From positions 1 through 64,000 of the forward strand of contig DATGIL010000042.1 in NCBI GenBank assembly GCA_035295745.1: 64,000 nucleotides of DNA. Direction: 5' to 3'. The position numbers and the translations under genes were made by a program. Shown here in pieces: positions 30,345 through 39,004 of this stretch. The notes under the pieces are model-generated. The model did no database searches and was not told the origin of the DNA. It saw only the letters and a program-made list of their open reading frames with translations. Within the stretch, counting starts at the first letter, position 1. Each line of letters begins with the position of its first letter. This DNA is from JAIQFL01 sp035295745. GTDB taxonomy: Bacteria; Acidobacteriota; Terriglobia; Bryobacterales; Bryobacteraceae.

Positions 30345-31286
30345 TTGCGCATAGTGGTTTCAGGCGCCGCCGGCTTTATCGGTTCGCACTTCTGCGACCG
30401 GTTACTGGCGGATCGCCACACCGTAGTAGGACTCGACAATTTCCTTACCGGCAATGCGCGCAATTTGGCGCACCTGGAAGGGAAGACGGGCTTCCGGCTC
30501 ATCGAGCAGGACATCACTCTACCGTTTTCGGTTGAGGGACGGGTGGACTGCGTGGTCAATCTGGCTTCGCCGGCCAGTCCCAAGGACTATCTCGAGCATC
30601 CGATTGAAACGCTCGCCGTGGGGTCTGTGGGGACCCGCCATATGCTCGAGCTTGCCCTGGAAAAGAGCGCTCGGTTCCTGATCAGTTCCACGTCGGAATG
30701 CTACGGCGACCCGTTGGTCCATCCGCAAGTGGAGACCTATTGGGGCAATGTCAATCCAGTGGGTCCGCGTTCCTGCTACGACGAGAGCAAGCGCTTCGCC
30801 GAAGCACTGACGATGGCCTTCCACCGCAAGCATGGGGTGCGGACCAATATCGCGCGCATCTTTAATACTTACGGTCCGCGCATGAAACTGAACGACGGCC
30901 GCGTCGTTCCGGCATTCCTGGACCGTGCTCTCCGCGGTGAGCCGATCACGGTGTTCGGCGATGGGTCACAGACGCGAAGCTTCTGCTACGTAAGCGACCT
31001 TGTCGACGGTCTTTGCCGCCTGATGCTCTCGGATGAGCGTTACCCGGTGAACCTCGGAAATCCGACGGAGATGACCATCCTGGAATTCGCCGAGTACATC
31101 CGCAAAGCCACCGGCAGCCACTCCGCGATCGCGTTCGAGCCCCTTCCCGAAGACGACCCGCAACAGAGAAAGCCCGATATTGGAAAAGCCCGCAACATTC
31201 TGGGCTGGAAACCCGTGGTGGCTTTGGAAGAGGGAATCGGTCTCACCGTCGACTACTTCAAGAATTTACAAGCCGCTGTCGCCTGA
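30345..31286 (+). CDS. NAD-dependent sugar epimerase/decarboxylase (UXS-like)
   Basis: 313 residues of the extended short-chain dehydrogenase fold. VVSGAAGFIGSHFCDRLL is the NAD-binding loop, LDNFLTGNARNL the second strand, NLASPASPKDYL and SSTSECYGDPLVHPQ the substrate side, and CYDESKRFAEAL holds the Tyr-x-x-x-Lys pair. IARIFNTYGPRM and the SFCYVSDLVDGL end are typical of UDP-glucuronate decarboxylases, which make UDP-xylose. The start is a TTG with GGAGG 7 bases before it; there is no ATG nearby. It probably supplies nucleotide sugars for cell-surface polysaccharide. Confidence 0.9.
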   Translation: MRIVVSGAAGFIGSHFCDRLLADRHTVVGLDNFLTGNARNLAHLEGKTGFRLIEQDITLPFSVEGRVDCVVNLASPASPKDYLEHPIETLAVGSVGTRHMLELALEKSARFLISSTSECYGDPLVHPQVETYWGNVNPVGPRSCYDESKRFAEALTMAFHRKHGVRTNIARIFNTYGPRMKLNDGRVVPAFLDRALRGEPITVFGDGSQTRSFCYVSDLVDGLCRLMLSDERYPVNLGNPTEMTILEFAEYIRKATGSHSAIAFEPLPEDDPQQRKPDIGKARNILGWKPVVALEEGIGLTVDYFKNLQAAVA

Positions 31287-31331
31287 CGCCCCATCACTGA
31301 AGAGGCCACTATTTTTCCTGATACGAATCTG

Positions 31332-31742
31332 GTGTGGGCCACACCATTGCTTTCGAGGCGTGACGTCTTGGACAATGCATTTGCGCGGAAACTACTGACG
31401 GACCGGCAACTGATGCCGGAGGACATCGACTTGTATCGCGAGCAGGCGAGTGCGTTTCGCGAGAAGTTTGGCAGAGAGATGGGGCCCGAGGACCCGTTCT
31501 TTTTCGATCCGGATGCGGATACACCACAATTCCGGGGCCCAGAGGATGCGGATTGGGTCCTCGATTTCCTGGCCCGCCTCATGGCCGAGACCGGCATCGA
31601 CGCGGCCGCGATCTACGCTTTCAAACGTACGGGAGGACTCTTTCCGTCCGCTACCATGCCGCTCAATCCGCAGGATCTTTTAGAGTGGAATGCCGCCGTT
31701 TACGAATACCAGGAGAAGTTGGGTAAGGCGCCGAGGCAATAG
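31332..31742 (+). CDS. Hypothetical protein
   Basis: 136 residues. Polar, with EDIDLYREQASAFREKFGRE, PEDPFFFDPDADTPQFRGPE and DWVLDFLARLMAETGIDAAA as the main helical parts. No family recognised. The start is uncertain: the GTG at 31332 has no good ribosome-binding site and the frame stays protein-like for about 12 codons further upstream without a usual start codon. It lies 45 bases after the epimerase and may be in its operon. Confidence 0.55.
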   Translation: MWATPLLSRRDVLDNAFARKLLTDRQLMPEDIDLYREQASAFREKFGREMGPEDPFFFDPDADTPQFRGPEDADWVLDFLARLMAETGIDAAAIYAFKRTGGLFPSATMPLNPQDLLEWNAAVYEYQEKLGKAPRQ

Positions 31743-31750
31743 GGCCCTGG

Positions 31751-32281
31751 TCAAGGTGTAACCCGCTCGCTCACACTCTGGCCCGTTGCCAGATCCACAC
31801 CGAACAGGTCGATATATTTCACGGTGGGAACGGCCAGAACCTTGTGGGTGCTAACGTACATCTTGTCGAGACGCGCCCGACGCCCGTCGATTGTAGCTTC
31901 CGCGCGTACCGAATTCCCTTCCCTTACGATCTCGATCTCCCGCTGTTTCTGGGAGACCAGCCTCAGCCGGTAGCCCTTAGAATCCCGATCCGGTTCGATG
32001 GTGAAGCCGTAAGCTCGCGCTTTCTCCAGGGAAGTTAGCTCTTCGCGGTGGCCGTCTACGGCAGCCATCACCCAGTAGGCGCTGATCGGCTGGCGCGGAT
32101 CGAGATCTCCGTCAGGTCGAATGTTGGCGTCGTAATGGACCACGTTGGCGTTGGTGCTTCGTTCGATCACGAACAGCGGAGCCTGCCTTCCCTCGATGCT
32201 AGCGGCGAACAGACCCGCCGCTGCCGTCAGCAGCAGGGCCGCGATTCGCCATTTTGCTCGCGCTTGCATCCGTTTCACCAT
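31751..32281 (-). CDS. Secreted DUF4833-type protein
   Basis: 176 residues with an N-terminal signal peptide (AKWRIAALLLTAAAGLFAAS). APLFVIERSTNANVVHYDAN is the family's hallmark start, followed by PISAYWVMAAVDGHREELTS and the repeat of short strands up to KVLAVPTVKYIDLFGVDLAT. The function of the family is not known; its members are periplasmic. It is convergent with the hypothetical gene before it. Confidence 0.8.
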   Translation of the reverse strand: MVKRMQARAKWRIAALLLTAAAGLFAASIEGRQAPLFVIERSTNANVVHYDANIRPDGDLDPRQPISAYWVMAAVDGHREELTSLEKARAYGFTIEPDRDSKGYRLRLVSQKQREIEIVREGNSVRAEATIDGRRARLDKMYVSTHKVLAVPTVKYIDLFGVDLATGQSVSERVTP

Positions 32282-32354
32282 GTGATCCCTTTCCCACCAG
32301 CTCCCAATTTTCTATACGGTCGAGCTATACACCTTGGATGTTTCTTCCACACAA

Positions 32355-33143
32355 ATGGATGCTTCCTGCAACCTGTTATCATCGCGTGAAGTGGATCACC
32401 CCCGCGTCGCCATTATCGTTCCCTGCTACAACGAGGCCAAACGCCTGCCTGTGGCGGAATTTGACGCGTTTCTGGAGAATTCCCACATCGATTTTCTCTT
32501 CGTGGATGATGGCAGCCGCGACAATACGAAGGAAGTCCTGGCGTCGCTCGAGTCAGCCTGGCCCGGGCGCGTGATTCCCATCTATCAGCCCCAGAATCGC
32601 GGCAAGGCGGAGGCGGTGCGCGCGGGAATCTGCGCGGCTTTGGATCGAGGCTTTGAGTACGTGGGCTTCTGGGATGCCGATCTGGCAACTCCTTTAAACG
32701 AGATCCCGGAATTTATGGCGGTGTTTGCGGAAACCCCTGAGCTCGATATGGTATTCGGCTCGCGGGTGAAACTGCTGGGTCGGCATGTGGAGCGGAAGGC
32801 GGTGCGCCACTATCTCGGCCGCGTCTTCGCCACCTTTGTCTCCACTATGCTGGGGTTGCCTATTTACGACACGCAATGCGGCGCGAAGATTTTCCGGGTT
32901 CGTTCCGGCACCCGGGTGCTGTTCGATAAACCCTTCCTCAGCCGCTGGGTATTTGATGTCGAAATCCTGGCGCGATACCTCCAAACGGTCGGAACGGTGG
33001 CCGCTATGCAGAAAATCTACGAATTCCCGCTTCGCTACTGGGTGGATGTGGGTGGGTCGAAAGTCAAGCCCGGCGATTTTTTCATCGCTTTTCGGGATGT
33101 ACTGCGCATCCGGCGCGCCTATCCAAGCCTCGGACGCGGTTAG
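32355..33143 (+). CDS. Polyprenyl-phosphate glycosyltransferase (GT2, DPM1-like)
   Basis: About 262 residues. AIIVPCYNEAKRLP starts the GT-A fold, FLFVDDGSRDNTKEVL is the first acidic motif, NRGKAEAVRAGI the usual lid, and FWDADLATPLNEIP the DxD-type metal site. The end (RWVFDVEILAR, then YEFPLRYWVDVGGSKVKPGD) matches the group that loads a sugar on undecaprenyl or dolichyl phosphate. There are no C-terminal membrane helices. The start is uncertain (TTG 32334, ATG 32355 or GTG 32391); none has a good ribosome-binding site. Confidence 0.87.
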   Translation: MDASCNLLSSREVDHPRVAIIVPCYNEAKRLPVAEFDAFLENSHIDFLFVDDGSRDNTKEVLASLESAWPGRVIPIYQPQNRGKAEAVRAGICAALDRGFEYVGFWDADLATPLNEIPEFMAVFAETPELDMVFGSRVKLLGRHVERKAVRHYLGRVFATFVSTMLGLPIYDTQCGAKIFRVRSGTRVLFDKPFLSRWVFDVEILARYLQTVGTVAAMQKIYEFPLRYWVDVGGSKVKPGDFFIAFRDVLRIRRAYPSLGRG

Positions 33144-33229
33144 TCAAAACACCTGACATGCAACTCTGAAGTACTGGTACGGGTACGGCTAGCAACGTAG
33201 AAAGCACTATCGCATAACTGGAATTGCTT

Positions 33230-33616
33230 ATGCGGAAACTCTTATCAATCTTCGTTTTCAGCACCTGTTTGCTCTGCGCTCAAGACTCTCTTCTGTTCCA
33301 GCCCCGGACGCCGGCTCCCAAACTTTGGCGGGCCAGCATCACCGCCTTGGCCGCCGCTAATATCGTCGATGTGCATTCCTCCTGGGGAAAGCACGAACTC
33401 AACTCGACTCTCTCAAGCCCGTCCGGTAACTTCGGCAAAGAGGGCGCCCTGATCAAGCTTGGCTTTCAGGGAGGCCTGATCGGGTTCGAATATCTCATCA
33501 CCCGTGGACACCGCTCTCGCAAGCTTTATCGCGCCCTCACCATCGTCAACTTCTCCGTTTCCGGAGCCATCGGCGGAGTGGCTATTCACAACTACACCGT
33601 TCCACGCCCGCAGTGA
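33230..33616 (+). CDS. Small exported hypothetical protein
   Basis: About 128 residues with a signal peptide (MRKLLSIFVFSTCLLCAQ). The mature part has SITALAAANIVDVHSSWGKH and YRALTIVNFSVSGAIGGVAI, two short hydrophobic stretches that might lie in the membrane. No family recognised; similar small exported proteins are common in Acidobacteria. ATG chosen over an upstream TTG. Confidence 0.6.
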   Translation: MRKLLSIFVFSTCLLCAQDSLLFQPRTPAPKLWRASITALAAANIVDVHSSWGKHELNSTLSSPSGNFGKEGALIKLGFQGGLIGFEYLITRGHRSRKLYRALTIVNFSVSGAIGGVAIHNYTVPRPQ

Positions 33617-33622
33617 CGGCTC

Positions 33623-34324
33623 CTATCGGATGATGTCGTCTTCCGAATCGATATGTCGCGTGGTGGTAGTGCGCTCCACGTACTCCGGCTCTGTCGTTCG
33701 AACGCGCGTGGTGCGGTCGACGTAGACTTCGTCGTCCACCGGCGGGACCGGTACGTTGGTTCCTCGGGCGCGGGGCAACGGCTTGTCGGCATTGCCGAAA
33801 TCGCCGGACTTTTCCGTCTCGGTTCCGATCTTCTGACCGCCGGCGTGCATCATCACGTCCTTTGCCCGCTTCACCCAATCGTGATTGTCGCAGTGAACTG
33901 ACATCAGCACGCCGCCCTGACGGATCCGCCCCTCGTAACGCCGGGCTTCGTATTCAGGAATGGTCATGCCGATCAACGCGCCGATCAAGCCAAAGAGTAT
34001 ACCGATCCCGCCCGCTCCGGCGAAAGCCGCCACGATGGGGCCCGCGGCGGTTATGCTCACCAGGTTGGGAATTACCAATTGACCGGTGCCTGTGAACCAT
34101 CCCAGTACCGCTCCGATAATCGCGCCCGCGATCACGCCGGCGCAGAAGCCTTCCGGAGCCTTGGTGTTCTTCTCATGTGCGAAATCTTTGGTGCCCTGGT
34201 TGTCCTGAAGGAGCGCGGAAATATCCGCGCTGCGAAACCCGGCGCGGCGCAGACGATCCACTGCTTCTTCCATCTCCAGGCGGCTCGGATAGATTCCGAA
34301 GACTGCTGTATTCTTAGCTGCCAT
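33623..34324 (-). CDS. Glycine-zipper stress protein (YflT/DUF1269-like)
   Basis: 233 residues. The start FGIYPSRLEMEEAVDRLRRA, followed by GFRSADISALL, is the ferredoxin-like domain of the general-stress-protein 17M/YflT type. A Gly/Ala-rich hydrophobic region (about 55-125; FCAGVIAGAIIGAVLGWFTG and AFAGAGGIGILFGLIGALIG) could insert into a membrane. VLMSVHCDNHDWVKRAKDVM is a second ferredoxin-like unit. The tail is a low-complexity, charged stretch rich in Thr/Arg and Glu (VDRTTRVRTTEPEYVERTTT). The role is unknown, probably stress-related. Confidence 0.75.
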   Translation of the reverse strand: MAAKNTAVFGIYPSRLEMEEAVDRLRRAGFRSADISALLQDNQGTKDFAHEKNTKAPEGFCAGVIAGAIIGAVLGWFTGTGQLVIPNLVSITAAGPIVAAFAGAGGIGILFGLIGALIGMTIPEYEARRYEGRIRQGGVLMSVHCDNHDWVKRAKDVMMHAGGQKIGTETEKSGDFGNADKPLPRARGTNVPVPPVDDEVYVDRTTRVRTTEPEYVERTTTTRHIDSEDDIIR

Positions 34325-34497
34325 GTTTTGCTCCTCGCGATACGTCTCACGCGTTTCGCCCGAATCGGGGTGCGTTGCGCATCGCACTGGAGAAGTGTGC
34401 AACGGGATTGCCACGTCCACGCCGGTTTGGCCCTGGCACGTGATTTAACTCACGGGTTGCTCTGTTAAAATGAGGAAGTCGCCCCCCAACACAAGTC

Positions 34498-35196
34498 ATG
34501 AAATTTGGAGTCATCGTTTTTCCGGGTAGCAACTGTGACCACGACGCCTTCTACGCGGTCTCTGCCAGCTTCGGGCAAAAGGCTGAATGGATTTGGCATG
34601 ATTCCCATTCCGTCGGCGATGTCGACGCCGTGATTCTGCCGGGGGGATTTGCCTATGGCGATTACCTCCGCTGCGGCGCCATCGCCAAGTTCTCTCCGGT
34701 GATGCAGGCCGTCAAAGATTATGCGGCCGATGGCGGGCTGGTACTGGGAGTGTGCAACGGATTTCAGATTCTGGTGGAAGCCGGTCTCCTGCCCGGCGCG
34801 CTGATCCGCAATCGCAGCCTCAAGTTCATCTGCCGCGACGTCCATTTGCGTGTCGAAACCACGCGCTCGCCCTTCACCGGCGCGGCGCATCGCGGCGAGA
34901 TCCTGCGGATGCCCATCGCGCATGGGGAGGGCTGCTACTACGCTAGCGAGCAGACCTTGGACGAACTGGAAGCAGAAGACCGGGTGGCCTTCCGCTACCT
35001 GGACAATCCGAACGGCTCTCTGCGCAACATCGCCGGGATTCTCAATGCCCAACGCAATGTCATGGGCCTGATGCCGCATCCGGAGCGTGCCTGCGATGAG
35101 CTCATGGGGTCGAGCGACGGCCTGACCATTTTCGAATCGATGCTCCGCACGGTTCAGGCGCATCGCGCCGCTTTCGTGCCGGCAGGACGGCGATGA
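34498..35196 (+). CDS. purQ: Phosphoribosylformylglycinamidine synthase, glutaminase subunit
   Basis: 232 residues of the class I glutamine amidotransferase fold. KFGVIVFPGSNCDHDAFYAV starts the domain, VILPGGFAYGDYLRCGAIAK is the oxyanion and interface strand, GVCNGFQILVEAGLLPGAL holds the nucleophile Cys86, and GLMPHPERA contains the catalytic His followed by Glu. It provides ammonia to PurL in step four of purine synthesis. The stop overlaps the purL start (ATGA). PurS, which normally completes this complex with a short PurL, is not in the window. Confidence 0.97.
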   Translation: MKFGVIVFPGSNCDHDAFYAVSASFGQKAEWIWHDSHSVGDVDAVILPGGFAYGDYLRCGAIAKFSPVMQAVKDYAADGGLVLGVCNGFQILVEAGLLPGALIRNRSLKFICRDVHLRVETTRSPFTGAAHRGEILRMPIAHGEGCYYASEQTLDELEAEDRVAFRYLDNPNGSLRNIAGILNAQRNVMGLMPHPERACDELMGSSDGLTIFESMLRTVQAHRAAFVPAGRR

Positions 35197-37397
35197 TTAC
35201 GGCCGATCTCATCTCACAGCACCAACTGACACCCTCTGAGTACGACAAGATCGTCGACATTCTGGGCCGCGAGCCCAGTTATACCGAACTGGGCATTTTC
35301 AGCGTGATGTGGAGCGAGCACTGCTCGTACAAAAGCTCACGCCTCCACCTGAAGAAACTGCCGACACGCGGCAAGTTAGTCGTGCAAGGGCCAGGGGAGA
35401 ACGCCGGCATCATCGATATCGGCAACGATTACGTCATCGCCTTCAAGATCGAATCACACAATCACCCGAGCTTCATCGAGCCTTTTCAGGGCGCCGCGAC
35501 CGGTGTCGGCGGCATTCTCCGGGACATCTTCACCATGGGTGCGCGTCCCATCGCCGTGCTCGATTCATTGCGCTTCGGCCGCTTGGACGACCCGGAAACC
35601 GGCGCCCGCAATCGCCGCATCCTCTCGGGCGTGGTGTCCGGCATTGCCCACTACGGCAATTGCTTCGGAGTCCCAACGGTGGGCGGCGAGTGCATCTTCG
35701 AACCTTGTTACGATGGCAACCCGCTGGTGAATGTCTTTGCGCTGGGCGTCTGCCGCAAAGAGGACATCTTTTACGCTAAGGCCGCAGGCGTGGGAAACCC
35801 GGTCATCTATGTCGGTGCCCGCACTGGCCGCGATGGCATTCACGGCGCATCCATGGCCAGTGCCGAGTTCACCGAGGAGTCCAAGCAGAAGCGCCCCAAC
35901 GTGCAAGTCGGCGACCCGTTCATGGAGAAACTGCTCCTCGAAGCTTGCCTGGAGGCGATGAAGACCGGCGCGATCGTTGGCATTCAGGACATGGGCGCCG
36001 CGGGATTGACTTGTTCCACCTGTGAGATGGGCAGCCGCGGTGAGGTCGGCATCGAAATCGAGTTGGACCGGGTTCCCCAGCGTGCCACCGGCATGACACC
36101 CTACGAGATCATGCTCTCCGAGAGCCAGGAGCGCATGCTGCTGGTGGCCGCCAAGGGCCGCGAAGAAGAGGTCTTTTCGGTCTTCCGCAAGTGGGGCCTG
36201 GAAGCGGTCGAGATTGGGGTGGTGACGCGCGACGGCAAACTCCGCGTCAAGCATCATGGCGAAGTTGTGGCCGAGATTCCCAATCGCGAACTGGCCGACG
36301 AAGCGCCGCTGTACGATCGTCCTCACGACGTGGTGCCCGCGCCTGTTCGGCCCGTTCCCAACCTGCCCAAAGCCGACGTGCAGAACAGCCTGCCCACGCT
36401 GCTTGCCTCCCCTGATATCTGTTCCAAGCGCTGGATCTGGCAGCAGTACGATTTTCAGGTCCGCACCAACACCGTGGCGGGTCCCGGTGCTGAGGCTGCG
36501 ATTATCCGGATTAAAGAGACCGGCACGTCGGTGGCGATGTCGCTGGATGGCAATGGCCGGTATTGCTTCCTCTCGCCGCGGGAGGGCGCGCGCCTTGCCG
36601 TCGCGGAGGCTTGCCGGAATCTCGCGACGGTGGGGGCGCGTCCCGTGGCCGCGACCAACTGCCTCAATTTCGGCAATCCCGAGCGCCCGGAGATCATGGC
36701 CCAATTGGTGGAAGCCATCGAAGGAATGTCGGAGGCCTGCCGCTTCTTCGATACTCCCATCACCGGAGGCAATGTCAGCCTGTACAACGAAACCCTGGGC
36801 GAAGGCATCTATCCCACGCCGGTCTTAGGTGTGGTCGGTCTCATGGCCACCGCGCCGCCGGTGACCATCCCCTTCAAGAATGCAGGACGGGCGCTGGTAT
36901 TGCTCGGCGGACTCGGCTCGTGTGACGACGCCCGCATGGGCGGAACGCAGTACGCGAAGGAAATCGTCAAGCAGCTTTGGGGGTTGCCGCCGCTGCTCGA
37001 TCTGGAATACGAACAGCGGGTCCAGTACGCCATCCGCCGCATTCTGGAAGAAGGACTGGCCGAGTCGGCGCACGATCTGAGCGATGGCGGCCTGGCGGTT
37101 GCCGTCGCGGAGTGTTCTTTTGGCCCCGCGGAAGTGGGCGCGCAGATTGAAATCGTCTCCAATCTGCGTCCCGAGGTGCTGGCTTTTCACGAGGCGCCGT
37201 CGCGAATCCTGATCTCCACCAACAACCCCAAGCGGGTGGTGGCGATCGCCGAAAAATATGAAATAGAAGCGCCGGTAGTCGGGGTTACAATTGAGAAAGG
37301 AATTGAGATCCGGCAGCGCACTGTCACGCTCGGATCCTGGGAGATCTCCGCTCTGAAATCCGCCTACGATGGGGCCCTGGAAACACATGTCCGGTAA
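35193..37397 (+). CDS. purL: Phosphoribosylformylglycinamidine synthase, synthetase subunit
   Basis: 734 residues, the short form of PurL. The N-terminal helical part has SEYDKIVDILGREPSYTELG, MWSEHCSYKSSR is the family signature with the catalytic His, and VVQGPGENAGIIDIGNDYVI leads into the first AIRS-like domain (KIESHNHPSFIEPFQGAATG). A second AIRS-like half follows (ITGGNVSLYNET; SAHDLSDGGLAVAVAE). It uses ATP to turn FGAR and ammonia into FGAM. It overlaps purQ and purF, so the three form one operon. Confidence 0.97.
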   Translation: MITADLISQHQLTPSEYDKIVDILGREPSYTELGIFSVMWSEHCSYKSSRLHLKKLPTRGKLVVQGPGENAGIIDIGNDYVIAFKIESHNHPSFIEPFQGAATGVGGILRDIFTMGARPIAVLDSLRFGRLDDPETGARNRRILSGVVSGIAHYGNCFGVPTVGGECIFEPCYDGNPLVNVFALGVCRKEDIFYAKAAGVGNPVIYVGARTGRDGIHGASMASAEFTEESKQKRPNVQVGDPFMEKLLLEACLEAMKTGAIVGIQDMGAAGLTCSTCEMGSRGEVGIEIELDRVPQRATGMTPYEIMLSESQERMLLVAAKGREEEVFSVFRKWGLEAVEIGVVTRDGKLRVKHHGEVVAEIPNRELADEAPLYDRPHDVVPAPVRPVPNLPKADVQNSLPTLLASPDICSKRWIWQQYDFQVRTNTVAGPGAEAAIIRIKETGTSVAMSLDGNGRYCFLSPREGARLAVAEACRNLATVGARPVAATNCLNFGNPERPEIMAQLVEAIEGMSEACRFFDTPITGGNVSLYNETLGEGIYPTPVLGVVGLMATAPPVTIPFKNAGRALVLLGGLGSCDDARMGGTQYAKEIVKQLWGLPPLLDLEYEQRVQYAIRRILEEGLAESAHDLSDGGLAVAVAECSFGPAEVGAQIEIVSNLRPEVLAFHEAPSRILISTNNPKRVVAIAEKYEIEAPVVGVTIEKGIEIRQRTVTLGSWEISALKSAYDGALETHVR

Positions 37398-38970
37398 GCA
37401 GGCGAAGAACTGGGGCCTAGGGCCTGGGGCCGGGGGCCAGGGAGACGCACCTGCGGAGCGGCTCCGCCTGCACACTCCAAACAGCACCTCCGAGCCCGAC
37501 AAACAGCGAGCGCAGCGAGCCTCTTCCCCCGGCCCCCGGTCCCTGGCCCCATGGGCTTCCGACAAGTTTCACGAAGAGTGCGGCGTCGTCGCCATTGCGG
37601 GGCATCCGGAAGCAGCCAAGCTTGCATACCTGGGGCTCTATGCATTGCAGCATCGCGGGCAGGAGAGCGCCGGCATCTGCACCAGCGATGGGCGCGAGAT
37701 TTATACCCATAAGGCGATGGGGCACGTCGCGGATATCTTCACGAGTCCCGTGCTGGCCACGCTGCCCGGCGAACTCGCTATCGGACACACGCGATATTCC
37801 ACCGCCGGCGACACCGTTCTATTGAATGCCCAGCCGTTTTCCGTAGCCTGCAACAAAGGACTGGTCGCCGTCGCGCACAACGGCAATATCACCAACGCCA
37901 CCGAGTTGCGCACCCGCCTGGGCCGATTGGGCTCCATCTTCCAGGCATCCAGCGATACCGAGGTCATCCTCCACCTGATGGCCCATTCTTCTGAGCGCAC
38001 CCTTTCGGGCGCGTTGCGCGATGCGCTTCTGCAACTCGATGGGGCGTTCTCCCTGGTGTTCCTGGCTCAGGACCGCATTATCGTGGCCCGAGACCCGCAT
38101 GGCTTCCGTCCGCTGGCCGTCGGCGAAATGGAGTTCTCGGGTAAGCGCAAGTGCCACGTCTTTGCCTCCGAAACTTGCGCCTTCGATCTGATCGGCGCCG
38201 TGTACCTCAACGACGTGGAGCCCGGCGAAATGGTGATGGTCGGCCCCGAGGGCATGACTCGCGAGCGTTGGGCGCCCCGGCAGCCACTCGCGCAATGCGC
38301 CTTCGAACACGTCTATTTCTCGCGTCCCGATTCCATCGTTTTCGGCCGCTCCGTGGAAGAATCGCGCGAGAAGATGGGCCGCCTGCTGGCCCGCGAGTGC
38401 CCGGCCGATGCCGACCTGGTCGTTCCCGTTCCCGATTCCGGAGTCGCCGCAGCGATCGGCTATTCCTCGGAATCCGGCCTGCCTTACCGGCAAGCTCTTA
38501 TCCGTAATCACTACGTGGGCCGCACCTTCATTGAGCCGTCGCAGGCCATCCGCGATTTCGGCGTCAAGCTGAAGCTCAATCCCGTGCGGCATCTGCTGCA
38601 AGGAAAACGCGTGGTCCTGGTGGACGACTCCATCGTCCGCGGCACCACCAGCCGCAAAATCGTGCGCATGGTACGGCAGGCCGGCGCGCGTGAAGTGCAT
38701 CTGCGCATCTCCTGCCCGCCCACCATCTCACCCTGTTTCTACGGAGTCGATACGCCGACCAGCGCCGAACTGATCGCCTCCAATCACAATGTAGAAGAGA
38801 TTCGCCGATTCGTGGAGGCTGATTCCATCGGCTACCTGTCCATCGGGTCGCTTCGCAAGGCCGTGGCCGACGATCGCCACGAATACTGCTATGCCTGCTA
38901 TACGGGCAACTATCCCACGGAACTGGTCAACATCGAAGAATTGATCACCGCGCGCCAGAAACGGCATTGA
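37387..38970 (+). CDS. purF: Amidophosphoribosyltransferase with long N-terminal extension
   Basis: About 527 residues from the ATG at 37387. The enzyme proper starts at EECGVVAIAGHPEAAKLAYL. The Cys is the N-terminal nucleophile of the glutaminase domain and must be freed by removal of everything before it. The glutaminase part has LYALQHRGQESAGI, IGHTRYSTAG and AHNGNITN; the transferase part has VVPVPDSGVAAAIGYS, HYVGRTFIEPSQ and the PRPP loop VVLVDDSIVRGTTS. Cys codons near the end (PTISPCFYGVD; YCYACYTGNYP) fit the Fe-S type. The first 64 residues come from a GC-rich repeat and do not look like a normal propeptide (usually about 10 residues). It makes phosphoribosylamine, the first step of purine synthesis. 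Confidence 0.93.
   Translation: MSGKQAKNWGLGPGAGGQGDAPAERLRLHTPNSTSEPDKQRAQRASSPGPRSLAPWASDKFHEECGVVAIAGHPEAAKLAYLGLYALQHRGQESAGICTSDGREIYTHKAMGHVADIFTSPVLATLPGELAIGHTRYSTAGDTVLLNAQPFSVACNKGLVAVAHNGNITNATELRTRLGRLGSIFQASSDTEVILHLMAHSSERTLSGALRDALLQLDGAFSLVFLAQDRIIVARDPHGFRPLAVGEMEFSGKRKCHVFASETCAFDLIGAVYLNDVEPGEMVMVGPEGMTRERWAPRQPLAQCAFEHVYFSRPDSIVFGRSVEESREKMGRLLARECPADADLVVPVPDSGVAAAIGYSSESGLPYRQALIRNHYVGRTFIEPSQAIRDFGVKLKLNPVRHLLQGKRVVLVDDSIVRGTTSRKIVRMVRQAGAREVHLRISCPPTISPCFYGVDTPTSAELIASNHNVEEIRRFVEADSIGYLSIGSLRKAVADDRHEYCYACYTGNYPTELVNIEELITARQKRH
37411..37552. repeat. GC-rich palindromic repeat inside the purF 5' end
   Basis: The left arm (37413-37446, runs of GGGGCC and CCAGGG) is complementary in an interrupted way to the right arm (37528-37552, CCCCCGGCCCCCGG then TCCCTGGCCCC). 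Between them lies an inner dyad GCGGAG-CGG-CTCCGC. The composition is that of a REP-like intergenic element, yet all of it is open in the purF frame. Confidence 0.65.
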
Positions 38971-39004
38971 GCGCGGCGAATTCTGGCAGGGACGCGGCCG
39001 CTTT

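Noticed and set aside
35565..36704. Long minus-strand frame opposite purL
   Set aside because: A shadow of purL without family features.
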